Origin: Bacteroidales bacterium | GTDB lineage: Bacteria > Bacteroidota > Bacteroidia > Bacteroidales > UBA932 | NCBI GenBank assembly: GCA_017428945.1 | Contig: JAFRPW010000006.1 | Coordinates: forward strand, 122,136-186,135 | Direction of reading: 5' to 3' | DNA: 64,000 bases | Translations under genes and position numbers: made by a program | The notes under the pieces: model-generated | What the model was told of the DNA's origin: nothing | The model's input: the letters and a program-made list of their open reading frames with translations, nothing else | The model's database searches: none | Shown here: in pieces, positions 8,947 to 17,803 of the stretch | Numbering within the stretch: the first letter of the stretch is position 1 | Layout: each line of letters opens with the position of its first letter

Positions 8947-9853
8947 CCGGGCAGTGGTCCGACACTCCGCCAAGATAGCGTGGGCCGGAATAGGTTCTGA
9001 GAGGTTTCTGCCCGGCGCCGTCGGCCTTCAGGAGAAACGGCACCTGAAGTATGTGCATTCGGGATTGCGCCAGCGCCCCGGACACAAAGAACAGGTCTAT
9101 GAGTTCCCATTTTCCATCATACTTGATGGTTCCGTAACCTTGTTCAAAAAGCGGCAAAGCAAGGTTTTCAAGCGGAAGCCCCGAATACATGGGGTTATCC
9201 GGTGTATCATTGAAATCTCCCATTGCAACTATGCGTTCTACTCCCACAAATGCAAGTGAGTCCGCCAGGGCCGCCAGCCGCGCCACCGCACGTGCTCTTC
9301 GCGGTTCAGAGGCCACACCCCCATACTTTGACGGGTGATGGTTTACCAAGACGGCCACGTCTCCTCCGGGGCCGATGAAATGTGCCATCAGAATATCCCT
9401 GGTGGCCATGACTGAGGAGTCTGCATCATATATGTGACACGGTTTTGAATCTAGAAGCCGCAGCCTTGATTGTCTGTAAATAAGAGCCACGTCTATTCCT
9501 CTTGGGTCCGGAGAATCATAGTGCACAATTGCATAATCTGTCTTGCGGAGCGCCGTTCCCTGGAGCAGCCGGCGAAGCACGAACGCGTTCTCAACTTCCG
9601 CAAAACCCACAATATCCGGAAGTCCGCCCATGCTGTCTCCCGCCCAAAGTATTGTCTTGGCTATGGCATTGCATTTGGTGCCAAAGCGTCTCTTTGTCCA
9701 GCGGCGCTCGCCAAAGGAAGAAAACTCCGCATCCGAGACGCTTGTGGTGTCGTTCCGGAAGTCAAAGAAGTTCTCCAGGTTCCAGAACATTACCCTTTCC
9801 TGCGCCGCCGCAACGGAGCCGTAAAGCAAAAACAAAAGCACCCACCTTTTCAT
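8927..9853 (-). CDS. Secreted endonuclease/exonuclease/phosphatase-family protein
   Basis: The ATG at 9853 begins a signal peptide (MKRWVLLFLLYGSVAAAQ), so the 308-residue protein is exported. The EEP fold is shown by RVMFWNLENFFD at the start, FAEVENAFVLRRLL (the metal-binding Glu), VLVNHHPSKYGG, VAMGDFNDTPDN and the closing GVSDHCPVWLDV (SDH catalytic pair). Members hydrolyse phosphodiesters or phosphate monoesters with Mg2+; the substrate here could be DNA, inositol phosphates or lipids and cannot be decided. An in-frame TTG further upstream would start inside the family C palindrome and is rejected. galK's promoter sits in its 3' end. Confidence 0.85.
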   Translation of the reverse strand: MKRWVLLFLLYGSVAAAQERVMFWNLENFFDFRNDTTSVSDAEFSSFGERRWTKRRFGTKCNAIAKTILWAGDSMGGLPDIVGFAEVENAFVLRRLLQGTALRKTDYAIVHYDSPDPRGIDVALIYRQSRLRLLDSKPCHIYDADSSVMATRDILMAHFIGPGGDVAVLVNHHPSKYGGVASEPRRARAVARLAALADSLAFVGVERIVAMGDFNDTPDNPMYSGLPLENLALPLFEQGYGTIKYDGKWELIDLFFVSGALAQSRMHILQVPFLLKADGAGQKPLRTYSGPRYLGGVSDHCPVWLDVK

Positions 9854-9888
9854 GACGGGCGCAAGATATGAAGGTTTTCCGATACATC

Positions 9889-9925
9889 TGTAAAAGGTTC
9901 GGCACAAAAAACCGAACCTTTTACA
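9889..9925 (-). terminator. Family C palindrome, copy 3
   Basis: The 14-bp arms TGTAAAAGGTTCGG and CCGAACCTTTTACA are identical to copy 1, again with a 9-nt loop. Read on the minus strand the loop is TTTTTTGTG, versus TTTTTTATG in copy 1. It begins three bases after the stop of the peptidase/barrel gene, so its position relative to the upstream gene matches copy 1. Confidence 0.75.
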
Positions 9926-9928
9926 TGT

Positions 9929-12919
9929 TTAGAACGACATGTCGAACACCGGCCCCACGAACCAGGGTTTTCTCTGGTCGGTCTGGCCGAACCAGGTGCC
10001 GCCAAGGAAGCAGGCAGTAACGCCCAGTTCAATGTCCGCGGCAAGGCCAAGGGCGCAGCCAAGCTTGGCCGACAGGTCAAGACCCGCGCTCCAGAGGTTG
10101 CCTTCTGCAAAACCGGTGTAGTCGAAGTGCGGTGTTGCAACAAAGTTGAGGATATAGGCTACAGGCATCAGGGAAATGTCTCCGCCTATGGTGAATGGCA
10201 TGGCGTAGTCGGCGGTTATGCGCCACTGCCGGTGGTTGTTCTCCGCCACCAGAGAGGCCGCAGCGCCGTCGAATCCCCTTGGCAGCGTGCTTACGGAACT
10301 GTCCTGGAAAATGGATCCGTCTTTTTGCTGCTGAATCATTCCGGTCAGCTTGATGCCATGGGTCTGATACAGACCGGGGATGTAGCCGTACAGGTAGGCG
10401 TATGTAGTGGGCGAGAACGTGTCCGTGAGACCTGGCCGCAGGATACCGCCCAGTTCCGCTCCTATGCCCAGTTTGGGATAAACCCTGTTCTGAGGCCTTG
10501 GAAGCATGAAATAGCCCCTTAGTGAGGCCGAAGCACTGTGAAGGAACGCGTCGCGGCCATCGGTCTTGAAACCGTTGAAGCCAAAGTGTGCGGGATAGTC
10601 CTTGAATATGCCGGAAGGGGTTTTGAAGAGTATGGCGGAAGTGCTGTAGATGTTATTGGAAATGGTATACCGGACCTGCGGGGTAATGCCGTAAAGGAGC
10701 CCGCCCTTGCTGAAGCTAAGCGGAACATAGGCCTTTACGGACGCCACCAGGGACGGGACATCCCTGAGCCCGCCGACCGAGCCCCGGGAGACCTCTCCCA
10801 GAACATCGTATTCGCCAAGCCGGTACCGCCTTGCGGCCTCGTCTCCAAAGTCCAGGGAGGCCTCAAACACCGGGAACAGTCCCGAGTATGTGAGTTTGGC
10901 ATGAAGGGCGTTGCGCCATGCCCCGCTGCGGTCCGGGTCCGGGTGCAGGGAGTAGCCAAGGGCGCCAGAGAGCGTTCCCAGATCGTTCTGGAAAAAGGCT
11001 GTGAGGCCGGCGGCTATATTGTCGTAGCCAAAGTCAAAGCTGGCGTCCATTATGGCCTCGTGATTGACGTACAGCGGCAGCCAGGTGTGGAATTTAAGGG
11101 GATGAAGCAACTTTCTGTACCGGACCGCCTCCGTAAATTGGACCGGCGTGCTCAGGTCTACTCCGCCCATGGCGTTCTCCTGCGCCGTAAGGGCATCCTC
11201 TACCGCATATCGGTGGCTGTCCGTAACCGATGCCGCGGCCATGGGAAGCATGTCTACGGGGGTGCGGACCACGGGCTCCCCGTCCAAGGCATTTACAGTA
11301 TAATAAAGATGGTCTTCCTCAAGGCAGAACTCCTTGGCGCCATAACGGGTATTGGTTACCTTCACAAGGCGTTTTTCCCCCGGATAGTACTGATAGAACT
11401 CGTTAACGCCGGAGGCATCGGAAATCCATTCCAGGCAGCCATCCCCTCCGGCGAGGTCCACGACCTTCGCATTCATCGGCTCCACTATCCTTGTCCAGGA
11501 ACCGTCCGGCCCGACATTATAGACAGCGCATCCGCCGTCCTCTACGGAGAGGCAATAGAGATCCCCGTCCAGCCAGGCTGGAAATGTTGCCTGTACGCCT
11601 GCCGGGGCAGCAAAGCGTGCGGTTTCTGAACCGTCCAGCGTACTCAGGAGAACCACGGCAGAGCCCCCTTCCACGGGGTATTCCACCACCGCCAGAAGCC
11701 GGCTGTCTTCAGATATGCTTGGATTGAAATACCTTCCGCCGGTGGTGAGGTCCCCCGTTTTCTGGCCCCTGAGGTCATAGTAACGGATAATAGACTTTCC
11801 GTCCAGCTCCCAGCGGGGATGGGGGATAGTCTCGCTCCAGTAAAAGCGCATCCTGAGGTTGTCCGGGACCAGGGAGGAAGTGTGTGAGGAGAAGGGGATT
11901 ACCTTTTCCCAGCCATCGCCCGTGAAGCGTACCAGCTCCGTGTTATAGGTGTAGCCGCTTCTAAGCGCGTAAAGAGACCCGTCAAGGGATGCGACAGATG
12001 CGTAAGTGACGGGGAAGGCCTCTTTGCGGCTAACCCTTTCCTCCGGCATGAAAGGAGCCCTGGCGGCATCTTCTTCCTGCCAGATTTCGTTGAACTTTCC
12101 GGCATACTCCCGGAACTTCTTTTTTGCATTGAAATTGAAAGGAGCTATGGACCAGGGGGCCTTGCGGCTGCGGTCAAGGGCCTTTCTTACAGCCAGGGGA
12201 TTGTTCCCGAACACGCGCTCTCCGGCAATGGTCATGTACCCTATTGTGTAATGGTCCGGAGTGTAGTGCCTGAAGGAGCCGTAGCGCCAGCGGTTCCACG
12301 TGCGGAAGTCTCCCTGGTCGTACGCCACGCGGTAGTAGTTGAGGAAATCGGCGGTACGGGCCCTTGTGCCGGCGGCAAGGCCGGTCTCTGCGGCAACGGC
12401 GTCGCCTTCACCCATTGCGTTGTCAAGATAAAGCGCCCACAGAACGGGGTTGAAGCCCTCTCCAAAGAGCCAGGTGCCTATGCGGAAGCCTTTCTCGTAA
12501 CCGTACTGAAGCTGCGCCTGGTGACGGGGCTCGTGGGAAACAAGCTGAACTTCCCAGGGTGCGGGGTCCGATCCGTATGCCTCCGGGATTGTATACAGGT
12601 CCATCCTCCTTGGCGCCCAGGCCACGGATCCGTTGGAGTAGACGTTATGGGTATGAAGCACCACCGGCATCTTTGCCCTCTGGCCGTCTCCCGGCGTTAT
12701 GCCGATGGAATGCCCCGTGGGCTCCCTGAACTGCTCCAGGAGGCGTCCGTACGTGCGGGCAAGGGAATCGGCCCCCTGGGGGTAGATAATCTTGTAATTG
12801 GGGGTTTCCGTGGTGTACCACTTAATGTATGCCGGGTCTGAGCCGTTGGTGTAGAACTGGGCTCTGGCATTAAGGGTGGCAAGCAGGACAAGTGCCGCCA
12901 ATAGTGCGGTTTTTCTCAT
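9929..12919 (-). CDS. Gluzincin peptidase / beta-propeller / putative outer-membrane barrel protein
   Basis: The 996-residue protein has a signal peptide (MRKTALLAALVLLATLNARAQ; ATG 12919 preferred over GTG 12928). Residues 129-133 read HEPRH, fitting the zinc motif HExxH, and WLFGEGF places a Glu at residue 154, the spacing expected for the third zinc ligand in peptidase MA-like gluzincins. A middle region (about 310-600) has TolB/WD-type propeller strands such as GSLYALRSG, RLLAVVEYPVEGG and DGDLYCLSVEDGG. The last third has alternating amphipathic strands and ends in a terminal Phe (VFDMSF), as outer-membrane barrels do. I infer a barrel-anchored peptidase; its substrate is unknown. A divergent promoter pair separates it from the thioredoxin-like gene. 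Confidence 0.65.
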   Translation of the reverse strand: MRKTALLAALVLLATLNARAQFYTNGSDPAYIKWYTTETPNYKIIYPQGADSLARTYGRLLEQFREPTGHSIGITPGDGQRAKMPVVLHTHNVYSNGSVAWAPRRMDLYTIPEAYGSDPAPWEVQLVSHEPRHQAQLQYGYEKGFRIGTWLFGEGFNPVLWALYLDNAMGEGDAVAAETGLAAGTRARTADFLNYYRVAYDQGDFRTWNRWRYGSFRHYTPDHYTIGYMTIAGERVFGNNPLAVRKALDRSRKAPWSIAPFNFNAKKKFREYAGKFNEIWQEEDAARAPFMPEERVSRKEAFPVTYASVASLDGSLYALRSGYTYNTELVRFTGDGWEKVIPFSSHTSSLVPDNLRMRFYWSETIPHPRWELDGKSIIRYYDLRGQKTGDLTTGGRYFNPSISEDSRLLAVVEYPVEGGSAVVLLSTLDGSETARFAAPAGVQATFPAWLDGDLYCLSVEDGGCAVYNVGPDGSWTRIVEPMNAKVVDLAGGDGCLEWISDASGVNEFYQYYPGEKRLVKVTNTRYGAKEFCLEEDHLYYTVNALDGEPVVRTPVDMLPMAAASVTDSHRYAVEDALTAQENAMGGVDLSTPVQFTEAVRYRKLLHPLKFHTWLPLYVNHEAIMDASFDFGYDNIAAGLTAFFQNDLGTLSGALGYSLHPDPDRSGAWRNALHAKLTYSGLFPVFEASLDFGDEAARRYRLGEYDVLGEVSRGSVGGLRDVPSLVASVKAYVPLSFSKGGLLYGITPQVRYTISNNIYSTSAILFKTPSGIFKDYPAHFGFNGFKTDGRDAFLHSASASLRGYFMLPRPQNRVYPKLGIGAELGGILRPGLTDTFSPTTYAYLYGYIPGLYQTHGIKLTGMIQQQKDGSIFQDSSVSTLPRGFDGAAASLVAENNHRQWRITADYAMPFTIGGDISLMPVAYILNFVATPHFDYTGFAEGNLWSAGLDLSAKLGCALGLAADIELGVTACFLGGTWFGQTDQRKPWFVGPVFDMSF

Positions 12920-12927
12920 ATCAGTCA

Positions 12928-12955
12928 CAAATTTAGCTTTTTTTCCCTAACTTTG
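12928..12955. promoter_or_regulatory. Divergent -7 boxes for the peptidase/barrel and thioredoxin-like genes
   Basis: TAAATTTG on the minus strand (12935-12928) ends 8 nt before the ATG at 12919; TAACTTTG on the plus strand (12948-12955) ends 7 nt before the ATG at 12963. Only 12 bp separate the two boxes. Neither has a clear TTTG at -33. The short distances imply leaderless or nearly leaderless transcripts. Confidence 0.6.
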
Positions 12956-12962
12956 GAATTGT

Positions 12963-13895
12963 ATGAAAAAGTATATTGTTGCACTTGTTGCAGTTATGGC
13001 CCTTGCCGCCTGCGGACCCCGTCCCGCCAAAAAGGCCGATGTTCCCAAAAACCGCTCCTTCCCCCGGGTAGAGGCCCCCGCAATGATTGACAATCCCCAG
13101 GAAAGGCTGGAGTACATTGTCATGCACTTCTGGGACGCTTTCGCCAAGGTTGACCAGCCCACCGACTCCCTTACCGTCGGCGGCGTTCCCAGGGCCGACG
13201 TGGAGGGCCAGATGGGCGTTTTCGCCACCCTTCTGCAGCAGGTTCCGGAATCCGTCGGGCAGAAGGCCATGCAGGCGCTTTACGCCAATCTGGAAAAGGC
13301 CCCGGGCATGTTCACCCCCATGACGGAGCTCGTCCGTCAGTATTTCTTCGACCCCAACTCCCCCGTCCGTAACGAGGCTCTGTACCTTCCCTTCGTGAAG
13401 GCCCTGTCATCGTCCCCCCTTGTTGAGGAAGGTCTCAAACCCGGATACGCATGGGACGCCCGTCTATGCGCCCTGAACCTCCCCGGCACCAAGGCTGCCG
13501 ATTTCCGCTTCATCGACACCTCCGGCCGCGCCCGCACGCTGCACTCCGTGAAGGCGGAGTACGTGCTTCTTGTGTTTGGCAACCCGGACTGCACCGCCTG
13601 CCGGGAACTTGTGGAAAACATGTCTTCCGTGCCGGAAATATCGGCCCTGGAGGCCTCCGGACGGCTTAAGGTGGTGGATATCTACATAGACCAGGAGATA
13701 GACCTCTGGAAAGAGCGCATGGCTTCATATCCAAAGAGCTGGATAAACGGATACGACCCGGATTACGTGATCCGGCAGGACCTCATATACGATGTCCGCG
13801 CCGTCCCGTCCATCTATCTTCTGGACAGGGACAAGACTGTGCTTCTGAAAGACGCCCCGGAAAATGTGGCGCTGGAAGTGCTGGCAGGGCTATAG
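12963..13895 (+). CDS. Thioredoxin-like lipoprotein with DUF5106-type N-terminal region
   Basis: The 310-residue protein has a lipobox (ALAACG, Cys17). The N-terminal half resembles the DUF5106 helical region that often precedes thioredoxin domains in Bacteroidota (YIVMHFWDAFAKVD, LEKAPGMFTPMTELV). The C-terminal half is thioredoxin-like: KAADFRFIDTSGRARTLHS, LVFGNPDCTACREL with CxxC at 210-213, and AVPSIYLLD with the cis-Pro loop. It probably works as a periplasmic thiol-disulfide reductase on an unknown partner. The CTAC active site is less common than CGPC or CPHC. The gene ends convergently with the NSS transporter, sharing the CTATAG hexamer as both stop codons. Confidence 0.8.
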   Translation: MKKYIVALVAVMALAACGPRPAKKADVPKNRSFPRVEAPAMIDNPQERLEYIVMHFWDAFAKVDQPTDSLTVGGVPRADVEGQMGVFATLLQQVPESVGQKAMQALYANLEKAPGMFTPMTELVRQYFFDPNSPVRNEALYLPFVKALSSSPLVEEGLKPGYAWDARLCALNLPGTKAADFRFIDTSGRARTLHSVKAEYVLLVFGNPDCTACRELVENMSSVPEISALEASGRLKVVDIYIDQEIDLWKERMASYPKSWINGYDPDYVIRQDLIYDVRAVPSIYLLDRDKTVLLKDAPENVALEVLAGL

Positions 13896-15224
13896 TACCA
13901 GGTTGGTTATGAAAACCACCACAATTCCCACCGGCGCTATATAGCGCATGAGGAAGTAGATTACACTGAACACGCCCACGTTTGCGGTGCCGTGGTTGGT
14001 GAACTCGTCGCGGACATCGGCCTTGGACATGTACCAGCCCACAAAGAGGGTGAACAGCAGGCCGCCAAGGGGAAGGAGCCAGTCGGAGCACAACTTGTCT
14101 ATGCAGTCGAAGATGGAAAGGCCAAAGATCTTTACCCCGGCAAGCGGGCCGAACGACAGCGAGCAGAATATGCCCAGGACCCAGGCTATGAGCGTAATGA
14201 TTATTGTACCCTTTACGCGCCCTATGCCCTTTTCCTCCTGAAGATAGGCTACGCCCACCTCAAGCATGGAAATGGAAGAGGTAAGGGCAGCCATGAGAAT
14301 TGTAAGGAAAAAGACTATTCCCAATATGGCGCCAATCCACGATGGCATCTGGCTGAAGATGTACGGAAGGGTGTCAAAAACCAGCCCCGGGCCTTCTCCG
14401 GGCTGTATTCCGGCAGAGAACACAGCAGGCATAATGGCAAAACCGGCCAGCAGGGCAAAACCAAGGTCTGCCAGGGTGGTGCCAACTCCGGAAGAGAGGA
14501 TATTCTCATTCTCGGGAGCGTATGATGCGTATGTGAGGATTGCTCCCATGCCGAGGGACATTGAGAAAAACGCCTGACCCATGGCGGCGGCAACAACCCC
14601 CGCGTCAATCTTGGAAAAGTCCGGCTTTACCAGATAAATTACGCCTTCCATAGATCCGGGCAGGGTGAGGCCGTAGATGACTATGCCCACAATGAGTACA
14701 AACAGCGCGGGCATGCATATCTTGGTGAATTTCTCGATGCCGTTCTTTACGCCAAGAAGGATAATGACAGCGGTAGCCACAAGGAAGATGGTAAAGGCGA
14801 TGAGGGGCTCCCAGACGGAGCTTATGAAGCCCGGGAAAAGTCCTGCTGTATTGTGCGTAAGGCGCAGCGTGCAGGCCTTCCACAGGTAGTCTACGGACCA
14901 GCCGCCAACCACGCTGTAATAGCCCAGGATGAGAAGAGGGGTGATTACGGTGAGCAGCCCAATCCATTTCCAGGGGGAGCCGGGCGCCAGTTTTTTTATG
15001 GCCCCGAAGGTGCTCAGGCGGGTGCGCCGGCCAATTATGCTCTCTGCCATGAAAATGGGCAGCACCAGCACAAAGCATGAGACGATATAGATTATAACGA
15101 AGGCCGCTCCTCCGTTCTGGCCCACCAGGTAAGGGAATCTCCAGATGTTTCCAAGGCCGATGGCACTCCCGGCCATTGCCAGCACCAGGGCAAGGCGGCT
15201 GCCGAAATTCTCCCGTTTATTCAT
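13890..15224 (-). CDS. Sodium-dependent NSS/SNF-family transporter
   Basis: This is a 444-residue inner-membrane symporter with about 11-12 TM helices. The start [33 protein letters not shown] contains the NSS signature (SAIGLGNIWRFPY) of unwound TM1, where Na+ and substrate bind. Bacterial relatives such as LeuT and MhsT carry amino acids, often hydrophobic ones; specificity is not readable here. The start at 15224 overlaps the end of folA by 8 nt, so it lies third in a thyA-folA-transporter operon. The link to folate metabolism may only be co-expression. Its stop shares six bases with the stop of the convergent gene. Confidence 0.9.
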   Translation of the reverse strand: MNKRENFGSRLALVLAMAGSAIGLGNIWRFPYLVGQNGGAAFVIIYIVSCFVLVLPIFMAESIIGRRTRLSTFGAIKKLAPGSPWKWIGLLTVITPLLILGYYSVVGGWSVDYLWKACTLRLTHNTAGLFPGFISSVWEPLIAFTIFLVATAVIILLGVKNGIEKFTKICMPALFVLIVGIVIYGLTLPGSMEGVIYLVKPDFSKIDAGVVAAAMGQAFFSMSLGMGAILTYASYAPENENILSSGVGTTLADLGFALLAGFAIMPAVFSAGIQPGEGPGLVFDTLPYIFSQMPSWIGAILGIVFFLTILMAALTSSISMLEVGVAYLQEEKGIGRVKGTIIITLIAWVLGIFCSLSFGPLAGVKIFGLSIFDCIDKLCSDWLLPLGGLLFTLFVGWYMSKADVRDEFTNHGTANVGVFSVIYFLMRYIAPVGIVVVFITNLVL

Positions 15225-15720
15225 CTTTTCTCTTGTACACTGCAAATTCAAACTCGAATCCGGTTTCCGGGTCCGTATGGGTTTCCGACACGCTTTCCCT
15301 TTCCCAGAGGGCGGGGTCTATCTCCGGGAAGAAGGCATCGGCATCCTTCACCTCCGTATGGACGTGGGTGATGTACAGGCGGTCCATCCAGGGAAGGGCG
15401 GCCCTGTAGACCGATGCTCCGCCGATGATGAAGCATTTGTCGGCCCCGGTGAGTTCCGCCTCGGAGAAAGCCTCCGCGAAGGAATAGACGCTCACCACAT
15501 CTGCATCGATGGGCTCCCAGCCAAGGTTCAGGACGATGTTCTTGCGCCCGGGAAGGGGCCTCCCTATTGAGAAATACGTTGCCCGGCCCATGATTACCGG
15601 GTAACCGCGGGTGGTCTTTTTAAAGTACTTCAGATCCTCTGAGATATGCCAGGGCAGGGAATTCTTTACGCCTATTCCGTAATTGTCGGCGACTGCCACG
15701 ATGAGACACTTTTGCATCAT
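15217..15720 (-). CDS. folA: Dihydrofolate reductase
   Basis: DHFR reduces dihydrofolate to tetrahydrofolate with NADPH, regenerating the cofactor oxidised by thymidylate synthase. The 167-residue length is normal. Motifs: [28 protein letters not shown] (with the W..S/D active site), [26 protein letters not shown] and [15 protein letters not shown]. The start ATG overlaps the thyA stop (ATGA), and its own end overlaps the transporter gene, so translation is probably coupled through all three. A second Met follows directly and could also serve as start. Confidence 0.96.
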   Translation of the reverse strand: MMQKCLIVAVADNYGIGVKNSLPWHISEDLKYFKKTTRGYPVIMGRATYFSIGRPLPGRKNIVLNLGWEPIDADVVSVYSFAEAFSEAELTGADKCFIIGGASVYRAALPWMDRLYITHVHTEVKDADAFFPEIDPALWERESVSETHTDPETGFEFEFAVYKRKDE

Positions 15721-16511
15721 ACGGCAACTGGGGCTTTGATTGCGGGCCAGGGGTCGTATCCCTCAAGGGTGAAGTCTTCGTACTTGAAGTCGAAAACGGA
15801 CTTGACGGCGGGGTTGAGCTTCATAACCGGGAGCTTTCTGGGCTCGCGGGAGAGCTGGAGGGCCACCTGCTCGAAATGGTTCTTGTAAATATGGGTGTCA
15901 CCAGTGGTGTGCACGAACTCTCCGGGCCTGAGGCCGCACTCCTGGGCAATCATCATGGTGAGAAGGGCGTAGGAAGCAATGTTGAAAGGAACGCCAAGGA
16001 AGACGTCCGCGCTGCGCTGGTACAGCTGGCAGGACAGCCGGCCGTCTGCCACGTAGAACTGGAAAAGGCAGTGGCAGGGCGGAAGGGCCATGCTGTCCAC
16101 CTCTCCGGGATTCCAGGCCGTGACAAGCATGCGGCGGGAGTCCGGGTTGTGCTTTATGGTGTCTATAACCTGCGACAGCTGGTCTATGGTGCGGCCGTCC
16201 GGAGCGGGCCATGAGCGCCACTGGTGGCCGTAGACCGGGCCCAGGTTGCCATCGGCGTCCGCCCACTCGTCCCAGATGGTGACTCCGTGGTCCTTGAGAT
16301 ACTTGATGTTGGTATCCCCGGCGATGAACCACAGGAGTTCGTAGATTATGGACTTGAGGTGGACCTTCTTGGTGGTGAGAAGGGGGAAACCGTCTTCAAG
16401 GTTGAAGCGCATCTGGTAGCCGAAAACGCTCTGCGTACCGGTGCCCGTGCGGTCTTCTTTCATGACGCCGTTTTCCCTTATGTGTCTTAACAGATCCAAA
16501 TATTGCTTCAT
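15717..16511 (-). CDS. thyA: Thymidylate synthase
   Basis: ThyA methylates dUMP to dTMP using methylene-tetrahydrofolate. The 264-residue length is that of the compact class. Visible are [54 protein letters not shown], the nucleophile context [31 protein letters not shown] and the C-terminal [14 protein letters not shown]. The start at 16511 is chosen over an in-frame GTG two codons upstream. It leads the thyA-folA-transporter operon, with a -7 box only 5 nt upstream of the ATG. Confidence 0.97.
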   Translation of the reverse strand: MKQYLDLLRHIRENGVMKEDRTGTGTQSVFGYQMRFNLEDGFPLLTTKKVHLKSIIYELLWFIAGDTNIKYLKDHGVTIWDEWADADGNLGPVYGHQWRSWPAPDGRTIDQLSQVIDTIKHNPDSRRMLVTAWNPGEVDSMALPPCHCLFQFYVADGRLSCQLYQRSADVFLGVPFNIASYALLTMMIAQECGLRPGEFVHTTGDTHIYKNHFEQVALQLSREPRKLPVMKLNPAVKSVFDFKYEDFTLEGYDPWPAIKAPVAV

Positions 16512-16516
16512 AGGCA

Positions 16517-16543
16517 CAAATTTAGGAATTTTAATTAACTTTG
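16517..16543. promoter_or_regulatory. Divergent -7 boxes for thyA and galM
   Basis: TAAATTTG on the minus strand (16524-16517) ends 5 nt before the thyA ATG. TAACTTTG on the plus strand (16536-16543) ends 24 nt before the galM ATG. The boxes are 11 bp apart and lack obvious TTTG -33 elements. Confidence 0.6.
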
Positions 16544-16567
16544 TAAAGAACTATAACCATTCACGCC

Positions 16568-17611
16568 ATGATAGAAAAGAAACTTTGGGGCACCGCGCCC
16601 GACGGAAAGGAAATCTACCTCTATACTCTTACAAATGCCTCCGGTGCCTATGTACAGCTTTGCAGCGTTGGAGCCGCCATCGTTTCAATTGTAGTGCCGG
16701 ACAAAAACGGCAAGCTTGGCGATGTGGTTATGGGCTTTAACAGTGCCAGTGACTATGTGAACGAAAAGCCCTGCGCCGGAAAGATTCCAGGTCGCTATGC
16801 CAACCGTATTGCCAAGGGCAAGTTCACACTGGACGGAGTTGAATACACCCTGCCCATCAATAACGGCCCTAATCATTTGCATGGCGGCCCTGCCGGCTTC
16901 CACAAGCAGGTCTGGGACAGCCGCATAGATGGAGATGCCGTAGAGTTCATGTACTTTGCAGCTGACGGAGAGGCCGGCTATCCGGGTAATTTGAAAGTAG
17001 TTGCACATTACACCTGGGGAGAGGACAATTCCTTGAAACTTGTCATGACCGCGGAAACGGACAAGCCCACGGTTGTCAACCTCACCAACCACGTCTATTT
17101 CAACCTTGACGGAGAGGGCTCCGGAAGCGTTTTGGACCACAAACTGGAACTGAATGCTTCCCAGTATCTTCCTACAGACGAGACCCTTATCCCCCTTGGA
17201 GAGCCGGAAGACGTTGCCGGAACGCCCATGGACTTTGTTGAGGCAAAGCCCCTTGGACAGGATATCAAGGCAGACTTCCCGGCGCTCAAATACGGCAAGG
17301 GATATGACAACTGCTATCTGATTGACGGCTATATTCCCGGCCAGCTTTCTACTGCAGCCGATTTGTGGGGTGCCGTTTCCGGCCGCCACCTTGAGATTCT
17401 CACCACCCAGCCAGCCGTGCAGGTGTATACCGGCAACTGGCTCAGCGGCGGCCTCACCGGCAAATGCGGCCGCCCGTATGAGGACTACGACGCCGTAGCC
17501 ATCGAGTGCCAGCACGCCCCGGATTCTCCCAACCACCCGGAATACCCCACAACCGTGTTAAGGCCTGGCGAGGTCTTCGAAGAGGCCATTATCTTTGCTT
17601 TTGACGCGTAA
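16568..17611 (+). CDS. galM: Aldose 1-epimerase (mutarotase)
   Basis: GalM interconverts alpha and beta anomers of galactose or glucose, supplying alpha-galactose to GalK. The 347-residue protein has no signal peptide, so it is cytoplasmic. Family motifs: GKIPGRYANRIAKGKFTLDG, NNGPNHLHGGPAGFHKQVW (active-site His), VVNLTNHVYFNLDG, and AVAIECQHAPDSPNHPEYP with the catalytic Glu near the end. The gene stands alone, with a -7 box upstream and a family A repeat 24 nt downstream. Together with galK at 7.7 kb it could process galactose from galactomannan. Confidence 0.95.
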   Translation: MIEKKLWGTAPDGKEIYLYTLTNASGAYVQLCSVGAAIVSIVVPDKNGKLGDVVMGFNSASDYVNEKPCAGKIPGRYANRIAKGKFTLDGVEYTLPINNGPNHLHGGPAGFHKQVWDSRIDGDAVEFMYFAADGEAGYPGNLKVVAHYTWGEDNSLKLVMTAETDKPTVVNLTNHVYFNLDGEGSGSVLDHKLELNASQYLPTDETLIPLGEPEDVAGTPMDFVEAKPLGQDIKADFPALKYGKGYDNCYLIDGYIPGQLSTAADLWGAVSGRHLEILTTQPAVQVYTGNWLSGGLTGKCGRPYEDYDAVAIECQHAPDSPNHPEYPTTVLRPGEVFEEAIIFAFDA

Positions 17612-17635
17612 AGCGGCCACTCCGTTCTCCTCCAC

Positions 17636-17758
17636 CGAACACGCTCGCGAGCACTTTTCCCCGTTTTGCCGCCTATTTTGCACTTGAGGCACCATTTAAA
17701 CAACGGCTCAAGTGCATTTTGGGTCGTTTAAAGCCATTATTGCACTCGAGCGTGTTTG
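17636..17758 (+). repeat. Family A structured repeat, copy A1
   Basis: A 123-bp element starts CGAACACGCTCGCGAGC and ends GCACTCGAGCGTGTTTG, giving terminal inverted repeats around AACACGCTCG. Inside, TGCACTTGAG (17679-17688) pairs perfectly with CTCAAGTGCA (17707-17716), and a third arm TGCACTCGAG (17741-17750) can pair with the same middle arm at 9 of 10 positions. TTTAAACAACGG fills the inner loop. It lies between galM and mutS. Two further copies are at 20465 and 27161. Confidence 0.85.
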
Positions 17759-17788
17759 GGCAAAGGGGTTAAAGCGGAGAAAAAGTGT

Positions 17789-17796
17789 TATATTTG
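17789..17796 (+). promoter_or_regulatory. mutS -7 box
   Basis: TATATTTG fits TAnnTTTG and ends 7 nt before the chosen mutS ATG at 17804, implying a leader of at most a few bases. It begins 31 nt after the end of repeat A1. No well-spaced TTTG is present. Confidence 0.6.
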
Positions 17797-17803
17797 TATT
17801 CCT

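Noticed and set aside
17636-17758. Integron attC site
   Set aside because: The paired arms recall attC, but the core sites of the GTTRRRY type are not in the right places and there is no integrase gene in the window.
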